From Alteromonas hispanica (GTDB lineage Bacteria; Pseudomonadota; Gammaproteobacteria; Enterobacterales; Alteromonadaceae): 64,000 bases of DNA. The DNA lies in contig NZ_JAAAWP010000008.1 of the NCBI RefSeq assembly GCF_010500915.1, forward strand, positions 124,001 to 188,000. Direction: 5' to 3'. Shown one piece after another: positions 44,531 to 54,979 of the stretch. Both the position numbers and the translations under genes were made by a program. Below the pieces are notes generated by a model. The model did not search any database and was not told the DNA's origin. It worked only from the letters and a program-made list of their open reading frames with translations. Position 1 is the stretch's first letter. The number at the start of each line of letters is the position of its first letter.

Positions 44531-45690
44531 AAAAAACTATTCACGTTGATTCCGTCTTGGTGAAAGGCGAGTGGAAAACACAGCAGGCCATAACAATTGA
44601 AAACGGCAATATTTCTGCCATCGTCGATAGCAGCGACAAAGAGCGAAATGTTACCAATAGCACGGATGAGCATATTAAAGGAACGGTTATCCCAGGCTAT
44701 GTAGATACCCAAGTGAATGGTGGTGGGGGCGTTATGTTTAATCACGCCCCCACGTTAGAGAGTGTAAATACTATTGCCAATGCCCATGCTCAATTTGGTA
44801 CTACGAGTTTGTTTCCCACACTTATCACCGATGACCTTGCCACCATTTGCAGCGCCGCCGATGCTATATCTCAGGCTATACGCTTAAATCACCCCTCTAT
44901 TATGGGCGTTCATTTTGAAGGGCCGCATTTGTCGGTAGCAAAAAAAGGAGTGCACAAAGCTGCGCATATCAGGTCAATCTCAGATGAAGAGTTGGCGGTA
45001 TATACGCGAAAAGACATTGGCCAAGTCATTGTTACCGTGGCGCCAGAAAATGTGTCGCCTGAGGTTATACAAGCCCTTGTTAAAGAGAATGTGATTGTTG
45101 CGCTGGGCCATTCAAATGCGCCGTATGAGGTGGTGCAGCAAGCCCTTTATGCTGGTGCTACTGGGTTCACCCACTTATTTAATGCCATGTCGCCATTAAC
45201 CTCTAGAGAGCCGGGTATGGTGGGCGCTGCACTTTTATCTGATGCTATTTGCGGTCTGATTGTCGATCACCAACATCTCCACACAAAGTCGGCTGAACTT
45301 GCCTGCAAAATAAAAGGCGAAGAGGGCATTATGCTGGTAACCGATGCCATGGCTCATGTTGGAGGAGTTGAAGATACCGTATCTTTTTTCGACACTAAGA
45401 TTACACGCACAATAACCCCTACAGGCGAAAAGCTAACCACACCAGATGGCACACTGGCAGGCAGTTGTTTAGATATGCATTCGGCGCTAATTCACTGTGT
45501 TAACGATTTAGGCGTATCGCTTAAAAGTGCAAGTGTAATGGCGAGCACTACGGCCTCTCGCTTCACCTGCACCCAGAATAACATTGGCCAATTAATACCG
45601 GGAGCCGCGGCTAATTTTGTTGTGCTCGATGAGCAGCTTCACCTCAAGCAGGTGTGGCAGCAAGGTAAGAGACTAGATGAAGCCGAATAA
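44527..45690 (+). CDS. nagA: N-acetylglucosamine-6-phosphate deacetylase
   Basis: This 387-residue amidohydrolase removes acetate from GlcNAc-6-phosphate. Visible motifs are VIPGYVDTQVNGGGG (after the N-terminal strand), GVHFEGPHLSVAKKG (metal-binding Glu), ALGHSNAPYE (His), GFTHLFNAMSPL (His and substrate contact) and LVTDAMAHVGG (catalytic Asp). The length matches the family. It overlaps nagB-II by four bases (ATGA) and precedes the permease gene by 67 bp. Confidence 0.95.
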   Translation: MKKTIHVDSVLVKGEWKTQQAITIENGNISAIVDSSDKERNVTNSTDEHIKGTVIPGYVDTQVNGGGGVMFNHAPTLESVNTIANAHAQFGTTSLFPTLITDDLATICSAADAISQAIRLNHPSIMGVHFEGPHLSVAKKGVHKAAHIRSISDEELAVYTRKDIGQVIVTVAPENVSPEVIQALVKENVIVALGHSNAPYEVVQQALYAGATGFTHLFNAMSPLTSREPGMVGAALLSDAICGLIVDHQHLHTKSAELACKIKGEEGIMLVTDAMAHVGGVEDTVSFFDTKITRTITPTGEKLTTPDGTLAGSCLDMHSALIHCVNDLGVSLKSASVMASTTASRFTCTQNNIGQLIPGAAANFVVLDEQLHLKQVWQQGKRLDEAE

Positions 45691-45757
45691 GTGTTGATAA
45701 AAAGTAATCACTAAAATCACGAAAAAACAAAAACAAATATTTAGAGAGAGCGTAACA

Positions 45758-47119
45758 ATGACCCTTCATGCCCAAACAAGCGCATTACCACCAAGTGGCC
45801 TTGCGCGCTTTACCCCAATAATAAGTATTGGGCTACTGTTCTTTATTTTTGGTTTTATAACTTGGTTAAACGGCGCGCTTATTCCATTTTTACAGATGGT
45901 TTGCGAGCTTACTGAAATTCAAGCGCTGCTTATTGCCTTTTGTTTTTACATTGCCTACGTGGTTATGGCGCTTCCAATGGCAAAAATACTCGAAAAAACA
46001 GGTTATCAAAAAGGCATGAGTTTAGGGCTAGGTATTATTGCCCTTGGTTGTGTTCTGTTTGTGCCCGCTGCCCTAAGTGCTTGGTTTCCCGTGTTTTTGT
46101 TAGCACAGTTTGTTGTGGGCAGCGGCCTTACCATACTGCAAACGGCCTCTAACCCCTTCATAGTGAGGCTGGGTAGCGAAGAAAGCGCGGCTGCCCGCAT
46201 TGCTTTTATGGGGCTTTTAAATAAAGCCGCCGGCGTATTAGCGCCCATTATATTTACCGCGTTAGTACTAAATGGCTTACCCGATGTGAATCAGGAAATG
46301 CTATCTGCAATGGCAGAGCAAGAGCGCACGGCGTTAATTAGCGATATGTCGGTGTCTCTTATACAGCCATACATAGGTATGGCTATTGCTCTCGCATTGC
46401 TGGCGCTGGGCTTCACAAAAATAAATTTACCCGCTATCGGAGAAGGCACTACTGAGCAAAACTCTGATTCGGCGATAAATGCAGAAAGTAGCCTTAATAC
46501 ACCGCAAGCGGACAAGCGTATTTTACAGTTTCCTCATTTAGTATTGGGCGCAATAAGTCTGTTTTTTTACGTAGGGGTAGAGGTGGTTGCTGGCGACACT
46601 ATCGGCTTATACGGTTCATCCCTTGGAGTTGATAATGCCACCACGCTAACCTCTTACACTATGGTGGCGATGGTTATTGGTTATGCCATCGGTTTAGTGT
46701 GCATTCCTCGAATATTTTCTCAGCAGGCTGCACTGCTTGGTTCTGCTGTTACCGGCGTGCTTTTAACATTCGCCATTTTGTTTGCTTCAGACACGAGTAC
46801 GTCAATTGCAGACGTGTTATGGGGCTGGGCTGGAATTCAAGCATTACCAAACAGCGTTGCGCTTATCGCATTACTTGGGTTTGCTAATGCGCTAGTGTGG
46901 CCTGCCATTTGGCCGTTGGCACTTAATAATTTGGGTAAATATACCGCGCAAGGCTCTGCGCTACTTATTATGGGTATAGCCGGTGGCGCAATATTGCCAA
47001 TGGTGTATGGCGGTGCGAGCGAGTGGGTTGGCGGGCAATACGCCTACGCTATAATGTTGCCTTGTTACTGCTTTATTGGCTATTACGCTATTTGGGGAAG
47101 TAAAAAGCAAAGTTGGTAA
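45758..47119 (+). CDS. nagP: Sugar MFS permease, probable GlcNAc transporter NagP
   Basis: The 453-residue FucP-family major facilitator protein opens with LLFFIFGFITWLNGALIPFLQ and ELTEIQALLIAFCFYIAYVVMALPMA, and has about 12 hydrophobic segments. NagP-type members of this family import GlcNAc across the inner membrane in Shewanella and Xanthomonas relatives. Placement at the end of the nagK-nagB-nagA operon supports that substrate over fucose or glucose. A weak GGCAAA/TTTGCC hairpin follows the stop at about 47118-47143. Confidence 0.9.
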   Translation: MTLHAQTSALPPSGLARFTPIISIGLLFFIFGFITWLNGALIPFLQMVCELTEIQALLIAFCFYIAYVVMALPMAKILEKTGYQKGMSLGLGIIALGCVLFVPAALSAWFPVFLLAQFVVGSGLTILQTASNPFIVRLGSEESAAARIAFMGLLNKAAGVLAPIIFTALVLNGLPDVNQEMLSAMAEQERTALISDMSVSLIQPYIGMAIALALLALGFTKINLPAIGEGTTEQNSDSAINAESSLNTPQADKRILQFPHLVLGAISLFFYVGVEVVAGDTIGLYGSSLGVDNATTLTSYTMVAMVIGYAIGLVCIPRIFSQQAALLGSAVTGVLLTFAILFASDTSTSIADVLWGWAGIQALPNSVALIALLGFANALVWPAIWPLALNNLGKYTAQGSALLIMGIAGGAILPMVYGGASEWVGGQYAYAIMLPCYCFIGYYAIWGSKKQSW

Positions 47120-47270
47120 GGCAAAAAGAAGCAAAAACTTTGCCCACGGAGTTGGAACTTTTGAAACTCACTATTGCCCGAGCTTGTGCAACTAGTCATA
47201 AATGCAATTAGTTGAAGTTCAACTGGCAAAGACACTGTTGCCAACAATTGGTTAGGTGGTTTGTATTTAA

Positions 47271-47294
47271 AACCAGGTGTTTAACCAGGTATTT
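47271..47294 (+). repeat. Two 12-nt tandem repeats
   Basis: AACCAGGTGTTT (47271-47282) is followed directly by AACCAGGTATTT (47283-47294), 54 bp before the DUF4168 pseudogene. Confidence 0.55.
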
Positions 47295-47348
47295 AAATAG
47301 TACAGCTCGCCTGGCCAGTTGACATTCACGAAATGACAAGGAGCTTTA

Positions 47349-47807
47349 ATGAAGCTTATTAAGACAACACTGCTCACCGCCGCCTTAACCGCAGGACTAA
47401 GCACAGGTGCAGCTGTAGCACAGGAAACAAATACACAAGCTCAAAATTCCCAATCCCCAAATTCACAATCAAGCAGTGCACAAGAAACACCCAACACCAC
47501 AAAACAGGTGCAAATTTCTGAAAAGCAGGTCGACCAGTTTGTTGATGCCTATTTAACGGTTCAGTTAATAGGCCAGAAGTATCAGGCAGAAATTCAGGCT
47601 GCTGGCGATCAGGCTTAAGCCAAAGATCTTCAGCAAGAAGCGAGAGAAAAAATGCAAACCGCCATTTCAGACAGCGGCATAGCAATGCAGAAATATCGTG
47701 AGATCTCCATTGCGGCTAATCAAAATGAATCGTTACGAGGCCGCATTTCTGAAAAGCTTACCATAGAGCTAGAGTCGCGTAAGCAGGCTCAGAACGTCGA
47801 CAGCTAA
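47349..47807 (+). pseudogene. DUF4168 secreted protein gene interrupted by one in-frame stop
   Basis: An 89-codon frame with a signal peptide (residues 1-24, cleavage AVAQ) and a Gln/Ser/Asn-rich linker enters a DUF4168 domain (ISEKQVDQFVDAYLTVQLIGQKY) and stops at TAA 47616-47618. The same frame then continues for 62 sense codons (AKDLQQEAREKMQTAIS...AMQKYREISIAANQNESLRGRISEKL) to a TAA at 47805. The joined protein of 151 residues plus the stop position has the normal DUF4168 layout, so one codon (for example AAA, CAA or GAA) has become TAA. No frameshift is needed. An intact SD (AAGGAG) and a downstream terminator remain. It may be a fresh nonsense mutation, a sequencing error or, less likely, readthrough. 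Confidence 0.85.
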
Positions 47808-47834
47808 GTCGCAACGTTTTCACGTATTTTCAAT

Positions 47835-47864
47835 AAAACGCTGCGTTAATATGCAGCGTTTTTT
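47835..47864 (+). terminator. Rho-independent terminator after the DUF4168 gene
   Basis: AAAACGCTGC (47835-47844) pairs with GCAGCGTTTT (47853-47862) around an 8-nt loop and runs into further T residues. Confidence 0.9.
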
Positions 47865-47962
47865 ATTCTGCTGCTATCATGAAGCGTGAACGATGAACCA
47901 TTCTTTAACATCAAGCTCTCTAACCCTCTTTTCAACATAACGTTTTCTGATGTTACTTAGTA

Positions 47963-47987
47963 ACTACATTAACTTTTTAAATGTAGT
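47963..47987 (+). other. Hairpin in the gcvT upstream region
   Basis: ACTACATT (47963-47970) and AATGTAGT (47980-47987) flank a 9-nt AT-rich loop, 84 bp before the gcvT ATG. It could be an operator (for a GcvA-like regulator) or a leader hairpin. The rest of 47865-48070 shows no glycine-riboswitch core. Confidence 0.4.
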
Positions 47988-48070
47988 GATAAGAATTATC
48001 AATTTGTTGCGTGATTGTTACCTAACTATACTCAATGTCGTTTTCTATCTTTCAACAAGAGTAAAGTGGA

Positions 48071-49150
48071 ATGTCTAACACCACCGCCCTACATGCGAAG
48101 CACCTAGAAGCTGGTGCCAAAATGGTCGACTTCTTTGGCTGGGATATGCCAATTAATTATGGTTCTCAAATTGAAGAGCATCATGCTGTGCGCCAAGACG
48201 CCGGTATGTTTGATGTATCTCACATGACCATTGTTGATGTTACAGGCCCGCAGGCAAAAGCGTACCTTCAATACCTATTGGCAAACGACGTTGCTAAGCT
48301 AAAAGATAAAGGCAAAGCCCTTTACAGCGGTATGTTGAACGAAGAGGGTGGGGTTGTTGATGACCTTATCGTGTATCACTTTGACGAAACTAATTACCGC
48401 TTAGTGGTTAATTCAGCCACTCGTGAAAAAGACATGAACTGGCTAATGAGCAAAGCCGAAGGTTTTGACGTAACCATTACCGAGCGTTCTGAGTTCGCGA
48501 TGATTGCAGTGCAAGGCCCCAATGCAAAAGAAAAAGCGGCAACGCTTTTCAGTGCGGCGCAAAAAGAAGCAGTAGCCGGTATGAAGCCGTTCTTTGGCGT
48601 ACAAGCTGAAGACCTTTTCATTGCAACAACAGGCTACACCGGTGAAGCGGGCTACGAAATTATGGTGCCAACGGCGCAAGCAGCAAGCTTCTGGCAAAGC
48701 TTGTTAGACGCAGGCGTTAAGCCGTGCGGTCTAGGCGCACGAGATACATTGCGCTTAGAAGCAGGTATGAACCTTTACGGCCAAGATATGGATGAAACTA
48801 TATCGCCACTGGCGGCTAACATGGGTTGGACAATTACTTGGGAGCCAGCAGACAGAGACTTCGTTGGCAGAAAAGCCCTTGAGGCACTGCGCGAAACAGG
48901 CACCGACAAGCTGGTTGGCTTAGTAATGACTGAAAAAGGCGTATTGCGTCATGGTCTTAAAGTAAAAACAGACAACGGCGAAGGCGTAATTACTTCAGGC
49001 ACGTTTTCTCCAACACTTGGGCACTCCATAGCAATGGCGCGAGTACCTAGTGATGTGGGTGACACAGTAGAAGTGGAAATGCGCAAAAAGTGGGTTACAG
49101 TAAAAGTGGTTAAGCCCTCCTTTGTTCGCAATGGAAAAAGTGTTTTATAA
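48071..49150 (+). CDS. gcvT: Glycine cleavage system T protein (aminomethyltransferase)
   Basis: The 359-residue THF-dependent aminomethyltransferase releases ammonia and 5,10-methylene-THF from the aminomethyl-lipoyl H protein. The opening segment [26 protein letters not shown], the [12 protein letters not shown] block (with the substrate-side Asp), [14 protein letters not shown] and [23 protein letters not shown] are all family hallmarks. It is first in gcvT-gcvH-gcvP, with 48 bp to gcvH. The spacing suggests its own promoter downstream of the DUF4168 terminator. Confidence 0.97.
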   Translation: MSNTTALHAKHLEAGAKMVDFFGWDMPINYGSQIEEHHAVRQDAGMFDVSHMTIVDVTGPQAKAYLQYLLANDVAKLKDKGKALYSGMLNEEGGVVDDLIVYHFDETNYRLVVNSATREKDMNWLMSKAEGFDVTITERSEFAMIAVQGPNAKEKAATLFSAAQKEAVAGMKPFFGVQAEDLFIATTGYTGEAGYEIMVPTAQAASFWQSLLDAGVKPCGLGARDTLRLEAGMNLYGQDMDETISPLAANMGWTITWEPADRDFVGRKALEALRETGTDKLVGLVMTEKGVLRHGLKVKTDNGEGVITSGTFSPTLGHSIAMARVPSDVGDTVEVEMRKKWVTVKVVKPSFVRNGKSVL

Positions 49151-49198
49151 GTTTACGTCTCAAGTTTGTAAAATTGACAAAGATTAACAGGAACGATT

Positions 49199-49588
49199 AT
49201 GAGCAACATCCCAACTGATTTACGTTATGCCGCTACCCACGAATGGGTTCGCTCTGAAGGCGACGGTGTTTTTACTGTAGGTATTTCTGAACACGCACAA
49301 GGTTTACTTGGCGATATGGTTTTCGTTGAACTACCAGACGTAGGTGACGCGGTAACTACTGGCGACGACGTGTGTGTTGCTGAGTCGGTTAAAGCGGCCT
49401 CTGACGTTTACACGCCAATCACTGGTGAAGTAATCGCAATCAACGAAGACCTAGAAGACTCGCCAGAGCTAGTAAACTCTGACCCATACGGCGAAGGCTG
49501 GATGTTCAAGATTAAAGCGGAAGACCCTGCAGAAGTAGAAGGCTTGCTTGACGCAGAAGGTTATGAAAACAGCATTGACGAAGAGTAA
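49199..49588 (+). CDS. gcvH: Glycine cleavage system H protein
   Basis: The 129-residue lipoyl carrier shuttles the aminomethyl group between P, T and L proteins. The lipoylated lysine lies in the motif [16 protein letters not shown] (about residue 65). The N-terminal YAATHEWVR and C-terminal [13 protein letters not shown] segments are typical. AGG is present near 49190 as ribosome-binding site. It is followed by a strong hairpin before gcvP. Confidence 0.98.
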   Translation: MSNIPTDLRYAATHEWVRSEGDGVFTVGISEHAQGLLGDMVFVELPDVGDAVTTGDDVCVAESVKAASDVYTPITGEVIAINEDLEDSPELVNSDPYGEGWMFKIKAEDPAEVEGLLDAEGYENSIDEE

Positions 49589-49619
49589 TTTGTTACGCTG
49601 ATAGAAAGATACACAGTTG

Positions 49620-49653
49620 AAAAAGGGGCATGAATATTATTCAGCCCCTTTTT
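49620..49653 (+). terminator. Terminator or attenuator between gcvH and gcvP
   Basis: AAAAAGGGGC (49620-49629) pairs with GCCCCTTTTT (49644-49653). An inner TGAAT/ATTCA pairing with one bulged A closes on a 3-nt loop. The T tract on the plus strand makes this a convincing intrinsic terminator, lying inside an operon that must continue into gcvP. It should reduce gcvP transcription relative to gcvTH unless gcvP has its own promoter. Confidence 0.85.
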
Positions 49654-49709
49654 AACTTTTAGATTTAACGACGCCCTTGCGGCAACCATTAAGAGTGCTT
49701 AACAACGTT

Positions 49710-52619
49710 ATGTCGAATACTTCTCCTACATTAGCTCAACTAGAGCAAAAAGATACGTTTATCCGCCGTCATATTGGCCCGGGTAAAGGCGAAATTGAAG
49801 AAATGCTGTCTGCCATTGGTGCTAGCTCATTAGATGATTTAATTGAGCAAACCGTACCGGCAGGTATTGCGCTACCAGAACCGTTAAAATGCGGCGAAGG
49901 TGCGACAGAAGTTGAAGCATTAAGTGAATTAAAAGCGGTTGCGGCGAAAAACAAAATTAATCGTTCGTTTATCGGAATGGGCTACTACGATACCCACGTA
50001 CCGAACGTAATTTTGCGTAACGTGTTAGAAAACCCAGGTTGGTACACGGCGTACACCCCTTATCAGCCAGAGATTGCGCAAGGTCGTTTAGAAGCTATTT
50101 TGAACTTCCAGCAAGTGACCATCGATTTAACCGGTCTTGAGCTGGCATCAGCATCATTACTAGATGAGAGCACCGCGGCAGCCGAGGCTATGGGCCTTGC
50201 CAAGCGAGTTTCGAAAAACAAAAAAGCAAACATCTTTTTTGTGTCTGACGATGTGCACCCACAAACACTAGATGTAGTAAAAACTCGCGCCGAGATGTTT
50301 GGTTTTGAAATTGTTACTGGCCCTGCAGAAGAAGCCGCAGAGCACGACGTGTTCGGTGCGCTTTTACAATACCCAACCAGCACGGGCGAAATTAAAGATA
50401 TTTCTGACATCATTGCAGCAGTGCAAGCGAAAAAAGGCATTGCGGCTGTAGCGGCAGACCTAATGAGCTTAGTAATGCTTAAGTCGCCTGGCGAGCTAGG
50501 TGCCGATGTAGCATTAGGCAGTGCGCAGCGCTTTGGTGTACCAATGGGTTATGGCGGCCCACACGCGGCTTTCTTTGCAACCCGCGAAAGTTTCAAGCGT
50601 TCATTGCCAGGACGTATTATTGGCGTAAGTAAAGATACACGTGACCGCCCAGCACTACGTATGGCACTGCAAACTCGCGAGCAGCACATTCGCCGCGAAA
50701 AAGCGAACTCGAACATTTGTACCGCGCAAGTGCTACTTGCCAACATGGCGAGCTTTTACGCCGTATATCACGGCCCGCAGGGCTTAAAAACTATTGCCGA
50801 GCGTATTCACCGTTTCGCCGATATTCTTGCAACCGGCTTAACACTTAAAGGTACCAGCAAAGGCGTGGCGCTTAAGCATAGCACGTACTTCGACACACTC
50901 ACTGTATTGGTTGAAAATAAAGAAGACGTACTTGCTAAAGCTTATGCGAAAGGTATGAACCTTCGTGCGGACCTAGAAGGCGCGGTAGGCGTAGCGTTAG
51001 ACGAAACCACTACTCGCGAAGATATTTTAGCGTTATTCGATGTTATCTTAGGCGATAACCACGGATTAAGTGTTGAAGACCTAGACGCAGAAGTGACGAC
51101 ACAAGCCGTTAAGTCCATTCCAGAAGAGTTAGTTCGTACTAGCGACATTTTAACTCATGAAGTGTTCAACAAGTATCACTCTGAAACTGAAATGCTGCGT
51201 TATATCAAAAGCCTTGAAAACAAAGATTTGGCATTAAACCACTCTATGATTTCATTGGGCTCTTGCACCATGAAGCTAAACGCAACGGCAGAAATGATAC
51301 CCGTAACCTGGGCTGAATTTGGGCAATTGCACCCGTTCGCGCCACTTGATCAAGCCGTAGGCTATCAAGAAATGATTGCAGAATTGGCCGAGTGGCTAAT
51401 AGATGTAACGGGTTACGACGCACTTTCTATGCAGCCTAACTCAGGTGCACAGGGCGAGTATGCTGGCCTATTAGCTATTCAGCGCTACCACGAAAGCCGT
51501 GGCGACAGTCACAGAAACGTATGCTTAATTCCAAGCTCTGCTCACGGTACTAACCCAGCTTCGGCGCAAATGGTTAGCTTAAAAGTAGTGGTAGTAGCCT
51601 GTGATTCAAATGGTAACGTAGACCTTAACGACCTTCGCAAAAAAGCGGAAGAAGTGGGCGACAACCTATCATGCGCGATGATCACGTACCCATCTACTCA
51701 CGGTGTTTACGAAGAAACGGTGAAAGAAATATGCGATATCGTTCACGAGCACGGCGGCCAGGTTTATATGGACGGCGCTAACATGAACGCGCAGGTGGGC
51801 ATTACATCACCAGGCTTCATTGGCTCAGACGTATCGCACCTTAACTTGCACAAAACATTCTGTATTCCACACGGTGGTGGCGGCCCAGGTATGGGACCAA
51901 TTGGCGTAAAATCGCACCTTGCACCGTTTTTACCTAATCACACCGTGATAAACGCAGAAACAGCGGGTAAAGACTGCGGCGCGGTAAGTGGTGCGCCATG
52001 GGGCAGTGCGTCTATTTTGCCTATTAGCTACATGTACATCAAAATGATGGGAAGCGAAGGCCTACGCCGTGCAACGGAAGTGGCTATTCTTAACGCGAAC
52101 TACGTGGCTAAGAAGCTGGAAGGGCACTTTGAAATACTTTACAAAGGCAACAACGACCGTGTAGCCCACGAATGTATTATCGACCTTCGCCCACTAAAAG
52201 AAGCCAGTGGCGTAACCGAGCTAGACATTGCTAAGCGCCTAAACGACTACGGTTTCCACTCACCAACAATGAGCTTCCCAGTGGCAGGCACACTAATGGT
52301 AGAGCCAACCGAGTCTGAGGCGAAATACGAGCTAGATCGTTTCATTAACGCCATGATAAGCATTCGCCAAGAAATAGCGAAAGTGGAAAGCGGCGAGTGG
52401 GATGCAACAGACAACCCGCTTCACAATGCACCGCACACGCTAGCAGACATCTGTGACAGTAACTGGAACCGCAGCTACGACCGCATGCTAGCAGCGTACC
52501 CTGCACCAGAAGTACACAGAAACAAATTTTGGCCAACGGTTAACCGTATCGATGACGTATACGGCGACCGGAACTTAATTTGTTCTTGCCCAAGTATAGA
52601 GAGTTATATTGAGGGGTAG
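49710..52619 (+). CDS. gcvP: Glycine dehydrogenase (decarboxylating), P protein
   Basis: This PLP enzyme of 969 residues decarboxylates glycine and loads the H-protein lipoyl arm. The N-terminal [15 protein letters not shown] opens the first half. [31 protein letters not shown] follows, and the PLP lysine is in the motif [21 protein letters not shown] in the second half. The fused single-chain form is normal for gammaproteobacteria. An in-frame TTG at 49677 would add 11 residues; the ATG at 49710 matches the family start, although its SD is weak. It is preceded by an intrinsic-terminator-like hairpin. Confidence 0.97.
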   Translation: MSNTSPTLAQLEQKDTFIRRHIGPGKGEIEEMLSAIGASSLDDLIEQTVPAGIALPEPLKCGEGATEVEALSELKAVAAKNKINRSFIGMGYYDTHVPNVILRNVLENPGWYTAYTPYQPEIAQGRLEAILNFQQVTIDLTGLELASASLLDESTAAAEAMGLAKRVSKNKKANIFFVSDDVHPQTLDVVKTRAEMFGFEIVTGPAEEAAEHDVFGALLQYPTSTGEIKDISDIIAAVQAKKGIAAVAADLMSLVMLKSPGELGADVALGSAQRFGVPMGYGGPHAAFFATRESFKRSLPGRIIGVSKDTRDRPALRMALQTREQHIRREKANSNICTAQVLLANMASFYAVYHGPQGLKTIAERIHRFADILATGLTLKGTSKGVALKHSTYFDTLTVLVENKEDVLAKAYAKGMNLRADLEGAVGVALDETTTREDILALFDVILGDNHGLSVEDLDAEVTTQAVKSIPEELVRTSDILTHEVFNKYHSETEMLRYIKSLENKDLALNHSMISLGSCTMKLNATAEMIPVTWAEFGQLHPFAPLDQAVGYQEMIAELAEWLIDVTGYDALSMQPNSGAQGEYAGLLAIQRYHESRGDSHRNVCLIPSSAHGTNPASAQMVSLKVVVVACDSNGNVDLNDLRKKAEEVGDNLSCAMITYPSTHGVYEETVKEICDIVHEHGGQVYMDGANMNAQVGITSPGFIGSDVSHLNLHKTFCIPHGGGGPGMGPIGVKSHLAPFLPNHTVINAETAGKDCGAVSGAPWGSASILPISYMYIKMMGSEGLRRATEVAILNANYVAKKLEGHFEILYKGNNDRVAHECIIDLRPLKEASGVTELDIAKRLNDYGFHSPTMSFPVAGTLMVEPTESEAKYELDRFINAMISIRQEIAKVESGEWDATDNPLHNAPHTLADICDSNWNRSYDRMLAAYPAPEVHRNKFWPTVNRIDDVYGDRNLICSCPSIESYIEG

Positions 52620-52635
52620 GTTGGTTGACTAACTG

Positions 52636-52692
52636 CAATTAAAATTGTGAATGCGACAATTAAGTTTTTGAATGCAATTAAGATTGTGAATA
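52636..52692 (+). repeat. Three 18-nt tandem repeats after gcvP
   Basis: CAATTAAAATTGTGAATG (52636), CAATTAAGTTTTTGAATG (52657, after a 3-nt CGA insert) and CAATTAAGATTGTGAATA (52675). They lie between the gcvP stop and its terminator, at the boundary with the accessory block. Confidence 0.8.
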
Positions 52693-52707
52693 GCTAGATA
52701 TGAAATA

Positions 52708-52735
52708 GGTGAACCAGAAATGGTTCGCCTTTTTT
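52708..52735 (+). terminator. Rho-independent terminator of the gcv operon
   Basis: GGTGAACCA (52708-52716) and TGGTTCGCC (52721-52729) enclose a GAAA tetraloop, followed by six T residues. Confidence 0.93.
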
Positions 52736-52765
52736 ATGTATTAAATAGATTAGGCTTGACTTCAA

Positions 52766-54979
52766 CTAAATCAGACAGTCTGTTTGTGTTTTAATTTTTT
52801 TTAACCAAGCTTCGGTATTGGTCATGTCAAAAGCTTTTGCTCCATATCCTATGGATAGAGTGCTTTCTGGCAAAAATTCATCAAATTTCTCGATACGTTT
52901 TTCCAATACTTGTTGTGCTAGTTCTGTTTCTGTTGGAAGTTCCATTGAAGCAAGTTTGAGCAATGTCGAGCGAACACTTTCTAATGACGCTTTTTCTACT
53001 TCTATGACTCCTGCATATGCGCCAGCTTCAAACCCATGTTGGATTAGCAAGGCGACAATTGTATTTACTACTTTGTCGCCAAGCCATGGGAATATATAAG
53101 TAGTATTGCCAGCCTGGAGCAGTGGTTCTCTAGAGAGCTTTGCACCTTCGAAATATCGTACGCTTTCACCAAACAGTTCTCGTGCAGCTGAATCAGCGAA
53201 GTCGACTTTCTGATCCCCCACAGAAATTTTGTAGTCACCGTCTTTTAATATTTGGAACATCTCTTGCCGGACAACATCATGTATGTTCAAGCCAGCACCA
53301 CCAAATTTAGGTGGCTTGCCACCTTTTGCATGCTCCACATAAATAACTTTCTTTTCGCTATCTATGTCGTTTACTTTCCAACGTTTTCCACCGAAAACAA
53401 TATGCTGCCCTTCTAATACCAATGAATCTACAGGAAGCGTTCCGAGTGATTTTGTTCCGCGTACAATTCGGAATTCCTCGGGCGTTTTAAAAACAGCATA
53501 GAACGAGTAATGGCTTGTCAGCTTTTCTCCCAAAAGGCCAAGCACTAATTCACCACTACCTAACTGAGTTATGAGTTCTTTTTTGCCCATGTGGACAAGT
53601 AGTGCTTTGAAGTTTTCAACATTAACGTTTTGAAAAGGACCATCTTTACAGAGCAAACTAAATAATTGTTCTGGTCTAATTCCTCCCCATTGTGCAGTAA
53701 CCGCAAGTACTTGATGAAGGAGTGTTGAGAAGTGATAAAGTGATGTATCAGCTGGTTCATACCATTTACTGCCGATAAGAAGTCTGATCATGGCCAGAGA
53801 CTGAATAAGCTCCAGTCTCAGCTTGTCGATGACGCTAGAGTCTTTTGTCAATTCAGCTTCAGCGATGAGCATTCGCAATATTGAGGCTCCACCTCGTCTT
53901 CCTGAGCGTCCCATTCTTTGACGTAAACTTGAAATAGAATGGGGGGCTGTTACTTGAATTACTGAGTTTACTTTGCCGATATCAATGCCTAGTTCAAGAG
54001 TCATTGTGCAAATCGCTGTGGTAGGATAATGCTCTTGTTGCAATCGCTTTTCTAAGCTTTCTCGAAGATCTTTAGATAGCGAACCATGGTGAGGAAAAAA
54101 TTCATTCGGTACAATTTTTTCTTCACAGAAGTCAGATAGTGTAGCCGCAATGTTTTCTGTACGGCTTCTACTATTTGCAAACACAAGGTGATTTCCACCT
54201 CGACAAAATTTAAATAAATCTTGGCAAATCGTATATTCGGCATCATTGGAAGACTCAGTTGCTAAGTTAGCAGGGTTTACATACCCTTTTACCTGAACCT
54301 TCAAGGTGGATGTCGAATGTGTATCTTTGACGATCTTGCAAGGTAAAGAGCGATTAGGGCGAAGTGATAGAGGTACTTTCTCTAACTCACCAAGCGTTGC
54401 ACTCAAAGCTACCCTCGGGATTGGTGTTTCTAGTCTTCCAATAAGATGTTCTAGTCGATGAAGCAAAGAGAGTAAGTGATGGCCGCGCTCAGAACCAATA
54501 AAGGCATGAAACTCGTCAATAACGATATATTTCAAATTAGAGAATGCAGCTCTTATCCAGTCTGAGTCTCTGATGAGTAATGACTCCAATGACTCAGGTG
54601 TTATTAACACGACACCAGATGGCGATGCTTTTAATTTCTTCTTTCGGCCCTTTGAGCTATCACCATGCCAGGGCGTAACCGGTATTTCTAACAGGTCAGA
54701 CAGACTTTCTAAGCGCCTATCTTGGTCATTTATAAGGGCTTTTAGAGGGCTAACGTAAAGGATCCCTACACCTGTTTCCTGAACTGCGATTGCGCTGAGC
54801 GCAGGCAAGAAAAATGCTTCTGTCTTTCCTGCTGCGGTTGAAGCGCTGATCAGTACATCTGTCTTTTCAGACAATATAGGTTCAATAGCAAGGCATTGTA
54901 TTTCTCGTAAGCCAGTCCAGCCTTGTTTGAATATCCAGCGCTGAACCCGATGGTCTAATTTTTCATGCTCATGAATCAT
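52766..54979 (-). CDS. Lhr-like superfamily 2 DEAD/DEAH helicase
   Basis: In this 737-residue product the helicase core occupies residues about 10-400. It has a Q-like LREIQ, Walker A SASTAAGKTE (K52), YVSPLKALINDQ, Walker B DEFH (155-158), motif III LSATL, and the second RecA domain with ITLELGIDIG-like MTLELGIDIGKVN and motif VI QRMGRSGRRGG. The C-terminal 330 residues are specific, without a clear nuclease motif. It resembles Lhr and BREX-associated helicases. It overlaps the ATPase gene by four bases (ATGA) and is last in a three-gene minus-strand operon. Predicted to translocate on or unwind nucleic acid, possibly in anti-phage defence; that role is inferred. Confidence 0.87.
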   Translation of the reverse strand: MIHEHEKLDHRVQRWIFKQGWTGLREIQCLAIEPILSEKTDVLISASTAAGKTEAFFLPALSAIAVQETGVGILYVSPLKALINDQDRRLESLSDLLEIPVTPWHGDSSKGRKKKLKASPSGVVLITPESLESLLIRDSDWIRAAFSNLKYIVIDEFHAFIGSERGHHLLSLLHRLEHLIGRLETPIPRVALSATLGELEKVPLSLRPNRSLPCKIVKDTHSTSTLKVQVKGYVNPANLATESSNDAEYTICQDLFKFCRGGNHLVFANSRSRTENIAATLSDFCEEKIVPNEFFPHHGSLSKDLRESLEKRLQQEHYPTTAICTMTLELGIDIGKVNSVIQVTAPHSISSLRQRMGRSGRRGGASILRMLIAEAELTKDSSVIDKLRLELIQSLAMIRLLIGSKWYEPADTSLYHFSTLLHQVLAVTAQWGGIRPEQLFSLLCKDGPFQNVNVENFKALLVHMGKKELITQLGSGELVLGLLGEKLTSHYSFYAVFKTPEEFRIVRGTKSLGTLPVDSLVLEGQHIVFGGKRWKVNDIDSEKKVIYVEHAKGGKPPKFGGAGLNIHDVVRQEMFQILKDGDYKISVGDQKVDFADSAARELFGESVRYFEGAKLSREPLLQAGNTTYIFPWLGDKVVNTIVALLIQHGFEAGAYAGVIEVEKASLESVRSTLLKLASMELPTETELAQQVLEKRIEKFDEFLPESTLSIGYGAKAFDMTNTEAWLKKIKTQTDCLI

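Noticed and set aside
47619-47807. Separate small gene downstream of the DUF4168 stop
   Set aside because: The segment continues the DUF4168 domain in the same frame and has no own start region with an SD.
47865-48070. Glycine riboswitch before gcvT
   Set aside because: No paired aptamer cores could be seen; only one AT-rich hairpin.
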